A stretch of DNA of 18,198 nt from Embleya sp040605455 (lineage in GTDB: Bacteria; Actinomycetota; Actinomycetes; Streptomycetales; Streptomycetaceae). The stretch spans positions 1 to 18,198 of the forward strand of contig NZ_JBEXCV010000166.1 of assembly GCF_040605455.1 (NCBI RefSeq). The letters run 5' to 3'. The notes below the pieces were generated by a model. The model saw only the letters and a list, made by a program, of their open reading frames with translations, was not told the DNA's origin and did no database searches. Below, piece by piece: positions 5,643-12,545 of this stretch (the stretch's first letter is position 1; each line of letters starts with the position of its first letter). The position numbers and the translations under genes are program-made.

Positions 5643-7082
5643 GTGATACGGGAGACCGCAACCGCTGTGGATACCCAGCAGGACCCGGCGCGGACCTCCC
5701 CGGAGCGACCCCTGCGAATCGCCCTGTTGGCGTATCGCGGAGACCCGTACTGCGGCGGACAGGGAGTCTACGTCCGCCACCTGTCCCGCGAACTCACCCG
5801 GCTCGGCCACCATGTCGAGGTGATCTCCGGCCCGCCGTACGCGGTCGTGGACGAGGGCGTGAAGCTCACCACACTGCCCAGCCTGGACCTGTACCGCGAC
5901 CCGGACCCGTTCCGGCTGCCCGGGCTGAAGGAGTACCGGGACTGGATCGACGTCCTGGAGGTCGGCGGCATGCTGACCGCGGGCTTCCCCGAGCCGCTCA
6001 CCTTCTCGCTGCGCGCGTGGCGGCACCTGGCGGCCCGACGCGGCGAGTTCGACGTCGTGCACGACAACCAGACGCTGGGCTACGGCCAACTCGCGCTGCC
6101 CCGACTCGGGTTTCCTTTGGTGACCACGATCCACCACCCGATCACGGTCGACCGTGCGCTGGAGATCGGCGAGGCCACCACGTTGCGGCGCAAGGCCACG
6201 CTGCACCGCTGGTACGGGTTCACCACCATGCAGAAGCGGGTGTCCGCGCGGCTGAGCGACGTGCTCACCGTGTCCGGCTCGTCCAAGGCCGAGATCGTCG
6301 ACCACCTCGGCGTCTCGCCGAGCCGGGTCACCGTGGTGCCGGTGGGCGCCGACACCGACCGGTTCGCGCCGGACGCCTCGGTACCGAAAGTGCCGGGCCG
6401 GATCGTCACCACCGCGAGCGCGGACGTGCCGCTCAAGGGCCTGATCCACCTGGTCGAGGCGCTCGCCAAGCTGCGCGCCGACCACGACCACGTCGAGCTC
6501 GTGGTGGTCGGCCGACCCAAGGGTGACGGGCCGGTGCTGCGCGCGATCGACCGGCTGGGCCTGACGTCGGCGATCCGCTTCGTGTCCGGACTCAGCGACG
6601 ACGAACTGGTCGACCTGATCCGCAGCGCCGAGATCGCCTGCGTGCCCTCCCTCTACGAGGGCTTCTCGCTGCCCGCCGCCGAGGCGATGGCGTGCGGGAC
6701 CGCACTCGTGGCGACCACGGGCGGGGCGATCCCGGAGGTCGCGGGCCCGGACGGGGAGACCTGTCTCGCGGTGCCACCGGGCGATCCGGAGGCCCTGCGT
6801 GCCGCGCTTACCCGACTGCTCGAAGAGCCCGAACTGCGCGCCCGACTGTCCGAGGCGGGCCGCGCCCGGGTGCTGGAGCGGTTCACCTGGCGCAACACCG
6901 CGGTCCGCACCGTGGAGCGCTATCGGGCCGCACTCGCGGCCGGTCCCACCGCGCCGACCACGGCCGGCGCCGGTAGACGCGGGCTCACCGAGCGCGCGAG
7001 CGACGTTCTACTCGGCCGCTCCCCGTTCGGCCGCCGGCTGCCGCCGCCCGCCTCGCACGGCGCCGGCGCCGGAAACCGCTGA
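5643..7082 (+). CDS. GT4-family glycosyltransferase
   Basis: A 479-residue cytosolic or membrane-associated GT-B enzyme that transfers a sugar from a nucleotide-sugar donor. The GTG at 5643 has AGGGGG six bases upstream. After a 22-residue variable start, LRIALLAYRGDPYCGGQGVYV (24-44) is the first Rossmann strand with the Gly-rich loop. VTVVPVGADTDRF (229-241) begins the donor domain. SLYEGFSLPAAEAMACG holds the EX7E motif (E339, E347) that binds the donor, followed by ATTGGAIPEV. The domain ends near FTWRNTAVRTVERYRA (414-429). About 45 Ala/Gly/Pro/Arg-rich residues follow with no recognised domain. It is the first gene of an operon with a methyltransferase 65 bp downstream and an alpha/alpha-barrel enzyme. 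The acceptor may be a lipid or a small molecule; sequence does not decide. Confidence 0.92.
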   Translation: MIRETATAVDTQQDPARTSPERPLRIALLAYRGDPYCGGQGVYVRHLSRELTRLGHHVEVISGPPYAVVDEGVKLTTLPSLDLYRDPDPFRLPGLKEYRDWIDVLEVGGMLTAGFPEPLTFSLRAWRHLAARRGEFDVVHDNQTLGYGQLALPRLGFPLVTTIHHPITVDRALEIGEATTLRRKATLHRWYGFTTMQKRVSARLSDVLTVSGSSKAEIVDHLGVSPSRVTVVPVGADTDRFAPDASVPKVPGRIVTTASADVPLKGLIHLVEALAKLRADHDHVELVVVGRPKGDGPVLRAIDRLGLTSAIRFVSGLSDDELVDLIRSAEIACVPSLYEGFSLPAAEAMACGTALVATTGGAIPEVAGPDGETCLAVPPGDPEALRAALTRLLEEPELRARLSEAGRARVLERFTWRNTAVRTVERYRAALAAGPTAPTTAGAGRRGLTERASDVLLGRSPFGRRLPPPASHGAGAGNR

Positions 7083-7147
7083 CCACAGCCCACCCTTGCC
7101 GGCCGCCCCCGCAACCGGTTCGCGCAATACGAGACGGAGTCGCCGAC

Positions 7148-7915
7148 TTGCTCACCGTGGATTTCTCCCGCTTTCCCCTGGCCCCGGGGGATCGGGTCCT
7201 GGACATGGGTTGTGGCGGCGGCCGGCACGCCTTCGAGGCATACCGGCGCGGCGCCGACGTGGTCGCGCTCGACCAGAACGCGAAGGACATCGCCGAGGTG
7301 GACGCGATGTTCGCCTCGATGCTGGCCGCCGGTGAGGTCCCCGAGGGCGCGCGGGCCGAGGCGCTCGTCGGGGACGCGCTGGCACTGCCGTTCCCGGACG
7401 ACAGCTTCGACCGGGTGATCATCTCCGAGGTGCTCGAACACATCCCGGACGACAAGGGTGTGCTCAATGAGCTCTTCCGGGTACTCAAGCCCGGCGGCCT
7501 GGCCGCGATGACCGTGCCGCGCTACGGGCCGGAGAAGATCTGCTGGGCGCTGTCGGACGCGTACCACGAGGTCGAGGGCGGCCACATCCGGATATACAAG
7601 GGCGACGAGTTCGAGGCCCGGATCCGCGAGTCCGGGCTCCAGCCGTACGGGACCCACCACACGCACGCGCTGCACTCGCCGTACTGGTGGATCAAGTGCG
7701 CGGTGGGCGTGGACAACGACAAGGCGCTCCCGGTCCGGGCCTGGCACAAGCTCCTGGTGTGGGACATCATGAAGCGCCCGCTGGCCACCCGTCTCGCGGA
7801 GAAGGCCCTGGACCCGCTGATCGGCAAGAGCCTGGTGGTCTACGCGACCAAGCCCCGGCCGCACGGCGACACCGCGGCGGGCTCCGAGGGCGACCTGGCC
7901 GGAGCGAACGCATGA
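7148..7915 (+). CDS. Class I SAM-dependent methyltransferase
   Basis: A 255-residue methyltransferase. The TTG at 7148 is chosen because GGAG (7136-7139) lies eight bases upstream; the next in-frame GTG (7157) is 17 bases away from it. VLDMGCGGGRHAFEA (17-31) is SAM-binding motif I, D42 ends the second strand, GDALALPFPDDSFD (75-88) is the acidic loop, ISEVLEHIPD (92-101) is motif II and RVLKPGG (111-117) is the post-motif signature. Unusually few residues precede motif I, so the usual N-terminal cap is missing. Its last 130 residues are rich in His, Trp and Tyr (THHTHALHSPYWWIKCAVG) and may form the acceptor site. Its stop overlaps the next start as ATGA, indicating translational coupling. 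It probably methylates the product of the adjacent glycosyltransferase, or its precursor; this is inferred. Confidence 0.93.
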   Translation: MLTVDFSRFPLAPGDRVLDMGCGGGRHAFEAYRRGADVVALDQNAKDIAEVDAMFASMLAAGEVPEGARAEALVGDALALPFPDDSFDRVIISEVLEHIPDDKGVLNELFRVLKPGGLAAMTVPRYGPEKICWALSDAYHEVEGGHIRIYKGDEFEARIRESGLQPYGTHHTHALHSPYWWIKCAVGVDNDKALPVRAWHKLLVWDIMKRPLATRLAEKALDPLIGKSLVVYATKPRPHGDTAAGSEGDLAGANA

Positions 7916-9045
7916 GCCTCGCGGGCCGCCGGCGCGGCTCCGAACCCGCGCTCGAACTGCTGGCCCTCGAAGGCGTGTTGACGCTCGATCAGGTGGCCGC
8001 GACGATCGACGGGATCGCCGCCGTGCAGCGGCCGGACGGGTCGATCCCGTGGTTCGTCGGCGGACACCTGGACCCGTGGGACCACACCGAGGCGGCGATG
8101 GCGCTCGACGTGGCCGGCCGGCACGACGAGGCCGAGCGGGCGTATCGCTGGCTGGCGAGTCGGCAGGAGTCGGACGGCTCGTGGTACGCGGCCTACGTGG
8201 ACGGCGTGGTCACGGACCGCAACAAGGAGGCCAACTTCACGGCCTACCTCGCGGTCGGCCTGTGGCACCACCATCTGCTCACCGGGGACGAGGAGTTCCT
8301 GGTCCGGATGTGGCCGAAGCTGCGCGCGGCGATGAGCTTCATCCTCGACCTCCAGGCGCCCGGCGGCGAGATCCGCTGGAAGCGCGACGAGCACGGCGTG
8401 CCGGTGCCGGACGCGCTGCTCACCGGGTCGGCGAGCATGTACCAGGCGCTGCGGTGCGCGCTGGCGATCGCCGAGCACCTCGGCGAGCCGCAGCCGGACT
8501 GGGAGTTGGCGGCGGGCCGGTTGGGCCATGCGGTGTTGTCGCACCCCGAGCGGTTCCTGGACAAGAACCGCTACTCGATGGACTGGTACTACCCGATCCT
8601 GGGCACCGCACTGCGCGGGCCTGCGGCGAACGAGCGGATCAAGGACGGCTGGGACACCTTCGTGGTGCCGGACCTGGGCGTGCGGTGCGTCTCCGACCGG
8701 CCTTGGGTTACCGGTGCGGAGAGCTGCGAACTGGCCATCGCGCTCTGGGCGTTGGGTGAGAGTGACCGGGCCGTGGAGATCGTCTCGTGGGTCCAGCGGC
8801 TGCGGCACGAGGACGGTCTGTACTGGACCGGGTACGTCTTCGAGGACGATGCGATCTGGCCGGTGGAGCGGACCGCGTGGACAGCGGGCGCGATGATCCT
8901 GGCCACCGCCGTGCTGGGCGGGGAGCCGGCTACGACGGCGGTGTTCGGCGGCGCGGCCTCGGCGTTCGAGGGCGATTTCCTGCCGGTCGGGCTGGATCCG
9001 GCGCAGGTGCGGTGTGGTTCGGAGCTGTGTGTGGACGGGGTCTGA
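7912..9045 (+). CDS. Cytosolic alpha/alpha-barrel protein (prenyltransferase / six-hairpin glycosidase-like)
   Basis: A 377-residue protein. The ATG at 7912 overlaps the methyltransferase stop by four bases, and GGAG lies seven bases upstream. There is no signal peptide or membrane segment. Repeated helix pairs with loops such as VQRPDGSIPWFVGGHLDPWDH (38-58), RQESDGSWYAAYVDG (84-98) and RHEDGLYWTGYVFEDDAIWP (298-317) match the Q/R-x-DGS(I/W) pattern of toroidal alpha/alpha barrels. Acidic and aromatic residues cluster in these loops, including D54, D57, D222-to-Y227 (SMDWYY) and E270. Databases usually call such proteins prenyltransferase, but I see neither a DxDD cyclase motif nor the zinc site of protein prenyltransferases. 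A glycoside hydrolase or sugar-binding role is at least as likely given the upstream glycosyltransferase. It is the last gene of the operon and is followed by the repeat array. Confidence 0.85.
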   Translation: MSLAGRRRGSEPALELLALEGVLTLDQVAATIDGIAAVQRPDGSIPWFVGGHLDPWDHTEAAMALDVAGRHDEAERAYRWLASRQESDGSWYAAYVDGVVTDRNKEANFTAYLAVGLWHHHLLTGDEEFLVRMWPKLRAAMSFILDLQAPGGEIRWKRDEHGVPVPDALLTGSASMYQALRCALAIAEHLGEPQPDWELAAGRLGHAVLSHPERFLDKNRYSMDWYYPILGTALRGPAANERIKDGWDTFVVPDLGVRCVSDRPWVTGAESCELAIALWALGESDRAVEIVSWVQRLRHEDGLYWTGYVFEDDAIWPVERTAWTAGAMILATAVLGGEPATTAVFGGAASAFEGDFLPVGLDPAQVRCGSELCVDGV

Positions 9046-9053
9046 GTCGGGGG

Positions 9054-9274
9054 TCCTCAATCGCCGGACGGGCTTGTCCTCAAGCGCCGGACGGGCTTGG
9101 GGGGGTGTCCTCAAGCGCCGGACGGGCTTGTCCTCAAGCGCCGGACGGGCTTGGGGGGGGTGTTCTCAAGCGCCGGATGGGCTGGGGGGTTGTCCTCAAG
9201 CGCCGGATGGGCTGGGGGGTGGTCTCAAGCGCCGGGCGGGTTGGGGGCCTGTTCTTGAGCGCCGGACGGGCTGG
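9054..9274 (+). repeat. Tandem array of eight copies of a 23-nt CGCCGGACGGGCTTG-type repeat
   Basis: Copies of TCCTCAAGCGCCGGACGGGC plus TTG or TGG start at 9054, 9077, 9108, 9131, 9163, 9193, 9223 and 9252. The first four form two 54-55-nt units (9054 and 9108), each holding two abutting copies plus a G7-G8 run, which indicates tandem duplication. The last four are spaced 29-32 bp and have drifted (GGATGG, GGGCGG, CTTGAG). Runs of 5-8 G separate most copies. The array starts 9 bp after the stop of the operon at 9045. The rest of the 9046-9429 gap is G-rich leader sequence for the next gene with no other feature seen. Confidence 0.9.
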
Positions 9275-9359
9275 GGGAGTCGGTTGGGGTGTGGCGGGTA
9301 GGGCTGGGAGGGGCGACCGGGCTTGGCGGATGGGTCGGGGGTTCGGCCCGCGTACTCGG

Positions 9360-9390
9360 TTGTCGGTGCAGGTCGTGGCGGCAATAGGGT
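9360..9390 (+). promoter_or_regulatory. Possible promoter of the pseudokinase gene
   Basis: TTGTCG (9360-9365) and TAGGGT (9385-9390) are separated by 19 bp and fit a loose streptomycete -35/-10 pair. They lie 40 bp upstream of the ATG at 9430. The spacing is at the upper limit, so support is modest. Confidence 0.3.
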
Positions 9391-9429
9391 TCGCGTGGGG
9401 GCTGGGCGACTCGCGTGACGAGGGTGGGC

Positions 9430-11241
9430 ATGGCGGCTGGGTTGGAGCCGGGGGATCGGATAGGTCCCTACACGGTGGTGGGATTGCTGGGCGCCGGCAG
9501 CCCAGGGTGGGTGTATCTCGCGCGGACCGGTGCCGGGCGGCCGATGGCCGTGCGGATGCTGTACGGCGAGCAGCGCGGCGTCAAGCGCGCGCAGAAGGTG
9601 CGCGGGCCCGGCGTGATCGAGGTGATCTCCGCCGGTGGCGCCACCCGCAGTCCGTGGCTGGCCTCGGTGTACGTGCCCGCGCCGTCGCTCGCCGACCTGG
9701 TGATCTCGTGCGGGCCGCTGCCGCCGGATGCGGTGCGGTGGCTCGCCGCCGGGATCGCCGAGGGGCTGGTGACGATTCATCAGGCCTCGCTCGTGCACGG
9801 TGATCTGCGACCCGCGCAGATCGTGGTGGCCTCGGACGGGCCGAGGGTGACCGGATTCGGGATCGAGGGCGCGGGCAGTGCGCCGGCCGCGCCCGCATAC
9901 CTCGCGCCGGAGCAGGCCCGCGGCGAGGAGCCGGGGGCGGCGTCCGATGTCTACGCGCTCGGCGCGCTTTTGTGCTTCGCGGCGACCGGACGTCCACCGC
10001 ACTCGGGTGCGGGCGAGGCGGCGATCCGACGCAGCGTGGCCGCAGGCGAGCCGGAACTGGTCGATGTGCCGGATGAGTTGCTGGAGCTGATCCGGTCCTG
10101 TCTGGCCCGGGAACCCCAGGACCGGCCGACGCCGCGTGCGCTGCTCGACGAGGTGGCCGCGGCTTCGGCGGATCGGCGTGGGGCGTACGGCGCCGCCTCC
10201 TGGCTGCCGGGGGCCGCATTGGAGCTGATCGACGCGTACCACCGGCGTGGGCGACTGGTCGGTGACCCGCCCACTGTGCCGCTCGCCGATCGGCTCGGCG
10301 ATTCGGCGAAGGGCGGTTCCGCGCACGGCGGTTCGGTCGGCGACAAGGTCGGTCCGGTCAAGCCGGCCGGGCCGGTGAAGGCCGGGGCGGACCCGGTCGA
10401 GCCGGCGAAGCTCACGAAGGGCCCGGCCGAGTCGGCGAAGCTCGGGAAGGGCCCGGCCGATTCGGTCGGGACTGCCGCCGCCGCGGAACCGTCGGCCGCC
10501 GCCGAGACGATGCAGTTGGCCCGGATCGTCGAGGCGATGGTGCCGCGCATCGACGACAGCGACGATCGGCAGGACACGTACGATCTGCCCGTTCCGCCCG
10601 AGCCGCACGAGGGTGGTGGGGCCGGTTGGCTGCTGGTCGCCGCGCTCGTGGCGATCGCTTTGGTGGGCGGCCTGTTCGGGGGCGTCGCCTATGAGCGCGG
10701 GCGCGCGGACCGGGATCGGAGCAGGACAGGCACGACCGACACCCGTTCGTCCGGCTCGGCCGCCGACCCGATCGCGGCCTTCGTGGCGAGCGCACAGGTG
10801 GGCGGCTGCGTGGACTTCGCGAGCGACGGCACCCCGGGGTGGCGACCCGCCGCGTTCCGCATGTTGCCCTGTGAGGATCCGGCGGCGCGGCAGCGGGTGT
10901 TGGCGCGCACCTCGGCCGGGGGCGGTACGACGGACTGCATGAGCACCGACGGGCGCAGTCGCTGGCCGGCGACCCCGGGCGTGACAGCGCTGTGCCTGGA
11001 GCGGATCTTCCACCCGGGTGAGTGTGTGCCGGCGGAGATGCGCGACGGCCGGCAATGGGCCTTCCTGGCCTCACTGGTGCCGTGCCAGGGCCCGCTCCCG
11101 CGGGATCGTTCGGCCCGCCTGCGGATCGACGAGGTGCGCCCGCCGGCCGCCACGAACGCCACCAGCTGCCCGGGCAATTCCCCGGTCTACTACCCGCTGC
11201 CCTCGCGCAACCAGGAACTGTGCATGGCCCCGCTCCCGTAG
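9430..11241 (+). CDS. Membrane-anchored Ser/Thr protein-kinase homologue with degenerate active site (pseudokinase)
   Basis: A 603-residue protein. The ATG at 9430 has GAGG six bases upstream; GTGs at 9424 and 9415 are less well placed. The cytosolic kinase-like domain (about 10-245) keeps the fold: GLLGAGSPGWVYLA (18-31), YLAPEQARG (157-165), ASDVYALGALL (171-181) and DRPTPRALL. Its catalytic residues are gone. The VAIK lysine is R42 (MAVRML), the loop is HGDLRPAQ (123-130; Asn replaced by Gln), DFG is GFG (142-144), and the helix-C region with its glutamate is largely missing. D125 remains. A Pro/Lys/Ala linker with a 10-residue duplication (about 300-345) leads to one transmembrane helix (398-420). 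The external part (421-603) has eight cysteines (460, 481, 503, 522, 532, 552, 580, 598), probably four disulfides. It likely signals by binding rather than phosphorylation; the ligand and partners are unknown. Confidence 0.9.
   Translation: MAAGLEPGDRIGPYTVVGLLGAGSPGWVYLARTGAGRPMAVRMLYGEQRGVKRAQKVRGPGVIEVISAGGATRSPWLASVYVPAPSLADLVISCGPLPPDAVRWLAAGIAEGLVTIHQASLVHGDLRPAQIVVASDGPRVTGFGIEGAGSAPAAPAYLAPEQARGEEPGAASDVYALGALLCFAATGRPPHSGAGEAAIRRSVAAGEPELVDVPDELLELIRSCLAREPQDRPTPRALLDEVAAASADRRGAYGAASWLPGAALELIDAYHRRGRLVGDPPTVPLADRLGDSAKGGSAHGGSVGDKVGPVKPAGPVKAGADPVEPAKLTKGPAESAKLGKGPADSVGTAAAAEPSAAAETMQLARIVEAMVPRIDDSDDRQDTYDLPVPPEPHEGGGAGWLLVAALVAIALVGGLFGGVAYERGRADRDRSRTGTTDTRSSGSAADPIAAFVASAQVGGCVDFASDGTPGWRPAAFRMLPCEDPAARQRVLARTSAGGGTTDCMSTDGRSRWPATPGVTALCLERIFHPGECVPAEMRDGRQWAFLASLVPCQGPLPRDRSARLRIDEVRPPAATNATSCPGNSPVYYPLPSRNQELCMAPLP
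10402..10461 (+). repeat. In-frame 30-bp tandem duplication in the pseudokinase linker
   Basis: Two adjacent 30-bp units, beginning at about 10402 and 10432, share CGGCGAAGCTC and GAAGGGCCCGGCCGA. They encode PAKLTKGPAE and SAKLGKGPAD. Further PVKPAGPVKAG units just upstream show the juxtamembrane linker has grown by repeat expansion. Confidence 0.7.
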
Positions 11242-11275
11242 CGCCGCCCACGCACCCGGAACCGCCACGACGGCT

Positions 11276-11309
11276 CGGCCGGGCCGGCGCACGTCGCCCG
11301 ACCCGGCCG
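11276..11309. terminator. Hairpin between convergent pseudokinase and LLM genes
   Basis: CGGCCGGG (11276-11283) pairs with CCCGGCCG (11302-11309) across an 18-nt GC-rich loop that can fold further. It lies in the 75-bp gap between two convergent genes, where a bidirectional terminator would be expected. There is no U-tract, and GC-rich background makes such pairs common. Confidence 0.35.
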
Positions 11310-11316
11310 GCGCCGG

Positions 11317-12330
11317 TCAACCCGCGAGTTCGGCCAGCAGTTCGAGAGCTTCGTGGTTGCGGGTGGTGACGATCATGTCGGTGACGTGCGGGTCGGCGGC
11401 CCAGGCGGTGAAGCGCTCGCGGATGCGGGCGGCCGGGCCGACCAGGGCGATCTCGTCGACGAAGGCGCTCGGGACGGCGGCGATCGCCTCGTCCCGCTTG
11501 CCGGCCATGAACAACTCCTGGATCCGGTCCGCCTCGTCGGCGTAGCCGAACCGACGCATCAGGTCCGCGTGGAAGTTCTTGTTCTTCGCGCCCATCCCGC
11601 CGACGTAGAAGCCCATCGCCGCCTTGATCGGGTACATCGCCTGCTCGACGTCGTCGCCGAGGGCCACCTGGACCATCGGCGCGATCCGGAAGCCGGCCGG
11701 CTTGTCGCGCAGCGCGTCCGCGTACACGTCCGGCCGGGTCGGCGCCCAGTGCAGCGGCAACCATCCGTCCGCGATCTGCGTGGTCAGGTGTACGTTCTTG
11801 GGCCCCTCGGCGCCGAGGAAGATCGGCAGATCGGCGCGTAGCGGGTGGGTGATCGACTTGAGCGGCTTGCCGAGCCCGCTGCCGTCCTCGCCCGTGTACG
11901 GATGCCGGGCGTATCGGCCCTCGGCGACCACCGGTCCCTCGCGGCGCAGCACCTGACGGATCACGTCGACGTATTCGCGGGTGAAGGTCAGCGGGCTCTT
12001 CGGGAACGGGCGCCCGTACCAGCCCTCGACCACCTGCGGGCCGGAGAGCCCGAGGCCCAGGATCACCCGGCCCGCGGAGAGGTGATCCAGCGTCAGGGCG
12101 TGCATCGCGGTTGCGGTGGGCGTGCGTGCGGTCATCTGGGTCACCGCCGTGCCCAGCCTGATCCGCGAGGTGTGGGCGGCGATCCAGGTCAGCGGCGTGA
12201 AGGCGTCCGAACCCCAGGACTCGGCGGTCCACACCGCGTCGAACCCGAGCTGCTCGGCCTTTTGCGCCAGCTCGACGAAGCCGGCGGACGGGCCTCGGCC
12301 CCAGTACCCGAACGTCAGACCCAGCCTCAT
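11317..12330 (-). CDS. LLM-class F420-dependent oxidoreductase
   Basis: A 337-residue TIM-barrel oxidoreductase of the luciferase-like family. The ATG at 12330 has GGAGG seven bases upstream; an upstream ATG adds eight unlikely residues. Characteristic segments are MRLGLTFGYWG (1-11), AESWGSDAFTPLTW (36-49), RIRLGTAVTQMTARTPTATAM (56-76), ALTLDHLSAGRVILGLGLSGP (78-98), VVEGWYGRPF, LGAEGPKNV (172-180) and GGMGAKNKNFHADL (244-257). From memory this is very close to mycobacterial Rv3520c, which has TLDHLSGGRHILGLGVSGP and GGMGAEETNFHAD and lies in the KstR-controlled sterol region. F420 rather than FMN use is inferred from this subfamily. An exact KstR-type box is 45 bp upstream of the start. 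The reaction is unknown; hydride transfer to a lipid or steroid-like intermediate is plausible. Confidence 0.93.
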   Translation of the reverse strand: MRLGLTFGYWGRGPSAGFVELAQKAEQLGFDAVWTAESWGSDAFTPLTWIAAHTSRIRLGTAVTQMTARTPTATAMHALTLDHLSAGRVILGLGLSGPQVVEGWYGRPFPKSPLTFTREYVDVIRQVLRREGPVVAEGRYARHPYTGEDGSGLGKPLKSITHPLRADLPIFLGAEGPKNVHLTTQIADGWLPLHWAPTRPDVYADALRDKPAGFRIAPMVQVALGDDVEQAMYPIKAAMGFYVGGMGAKNKNFHADLMRRFGYADEADRIQELFMAGKRDEAIAAVPSAFVDEIALVGPAARIRERFTAWAADPHVTDMIVTTRNHEALELLAELAG

Positions 12331-12374
12331 GGCGTTACCTCCACGGAGTAGCACGGCGAATCGCCCCCGCAGAC

Positions 12375-12388
12375 TAGAACACGTTTTA
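12375..12388 (-). promoter_or_regulatory. KstR-type operator box (LLM oxidoreductase promoter)
   Basis: TAGAACACGTTTTA matches TNNAACNNGTTNNA at every fixed position and shares TAGAACACGTT with the box at 2598. It lies 45-58 bp upstream of the LLM start, over the likely promoter. No other KstR-type box was seen elsewhere in the window, so the sites are confined to this gene set. Confidence 0.75.
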
Positions 12389-12456
12389 CTTTCTTGGGAG
12401 GTCGACTCCCCACGGGGCCGTCTCCGGTCCTTCGTCGGGCACTTCCCCCGGGCACG

Positions 12457-12493
12457 CGACAGGGCGCCGTCCGGTGTGGACGACGCCCTGTCG
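12457..12493 (-). terminator. Strong hairpin terminator of the membrane-protein/amidase gene set
   Basis: CGACAGGGCG (12457-12466) and CGCCCTGTCG (12484-12493) are perfectly complementary. After one mismatch, CGTCC and GGACG extend the stem to a 5-nt GGTGT loop, and a few more outer pairs are possible. It begins 53 nt beyond the minus-strand stop at 12546. No U-tract follows, as is common for actinomycete terminators. It also shields the LLM promoter from read-through. Confidence 0.8.
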
Positions 12494-12545
12494 TGTTGCC
12501 GAGTCGCGGTGTCTCGGTACTACCGGTTCCTCGGGAGCACCGGTG

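Noticed and set aside
9054..9274. A CRISPR array
   Set aside because: Spacing is irregular (23-32 bp starts), some copies abut with no spacer, the gaps are only G runs, and no cas genes are nearby.
9196..11055. A 619-codon open frame on the minus strand opposite the pseudokinase
   Set aside because: Its composition is typical of an antisense shadow and it reads through the repeat array; the plus-strand frame carries recognisable kinase and membrane segments.
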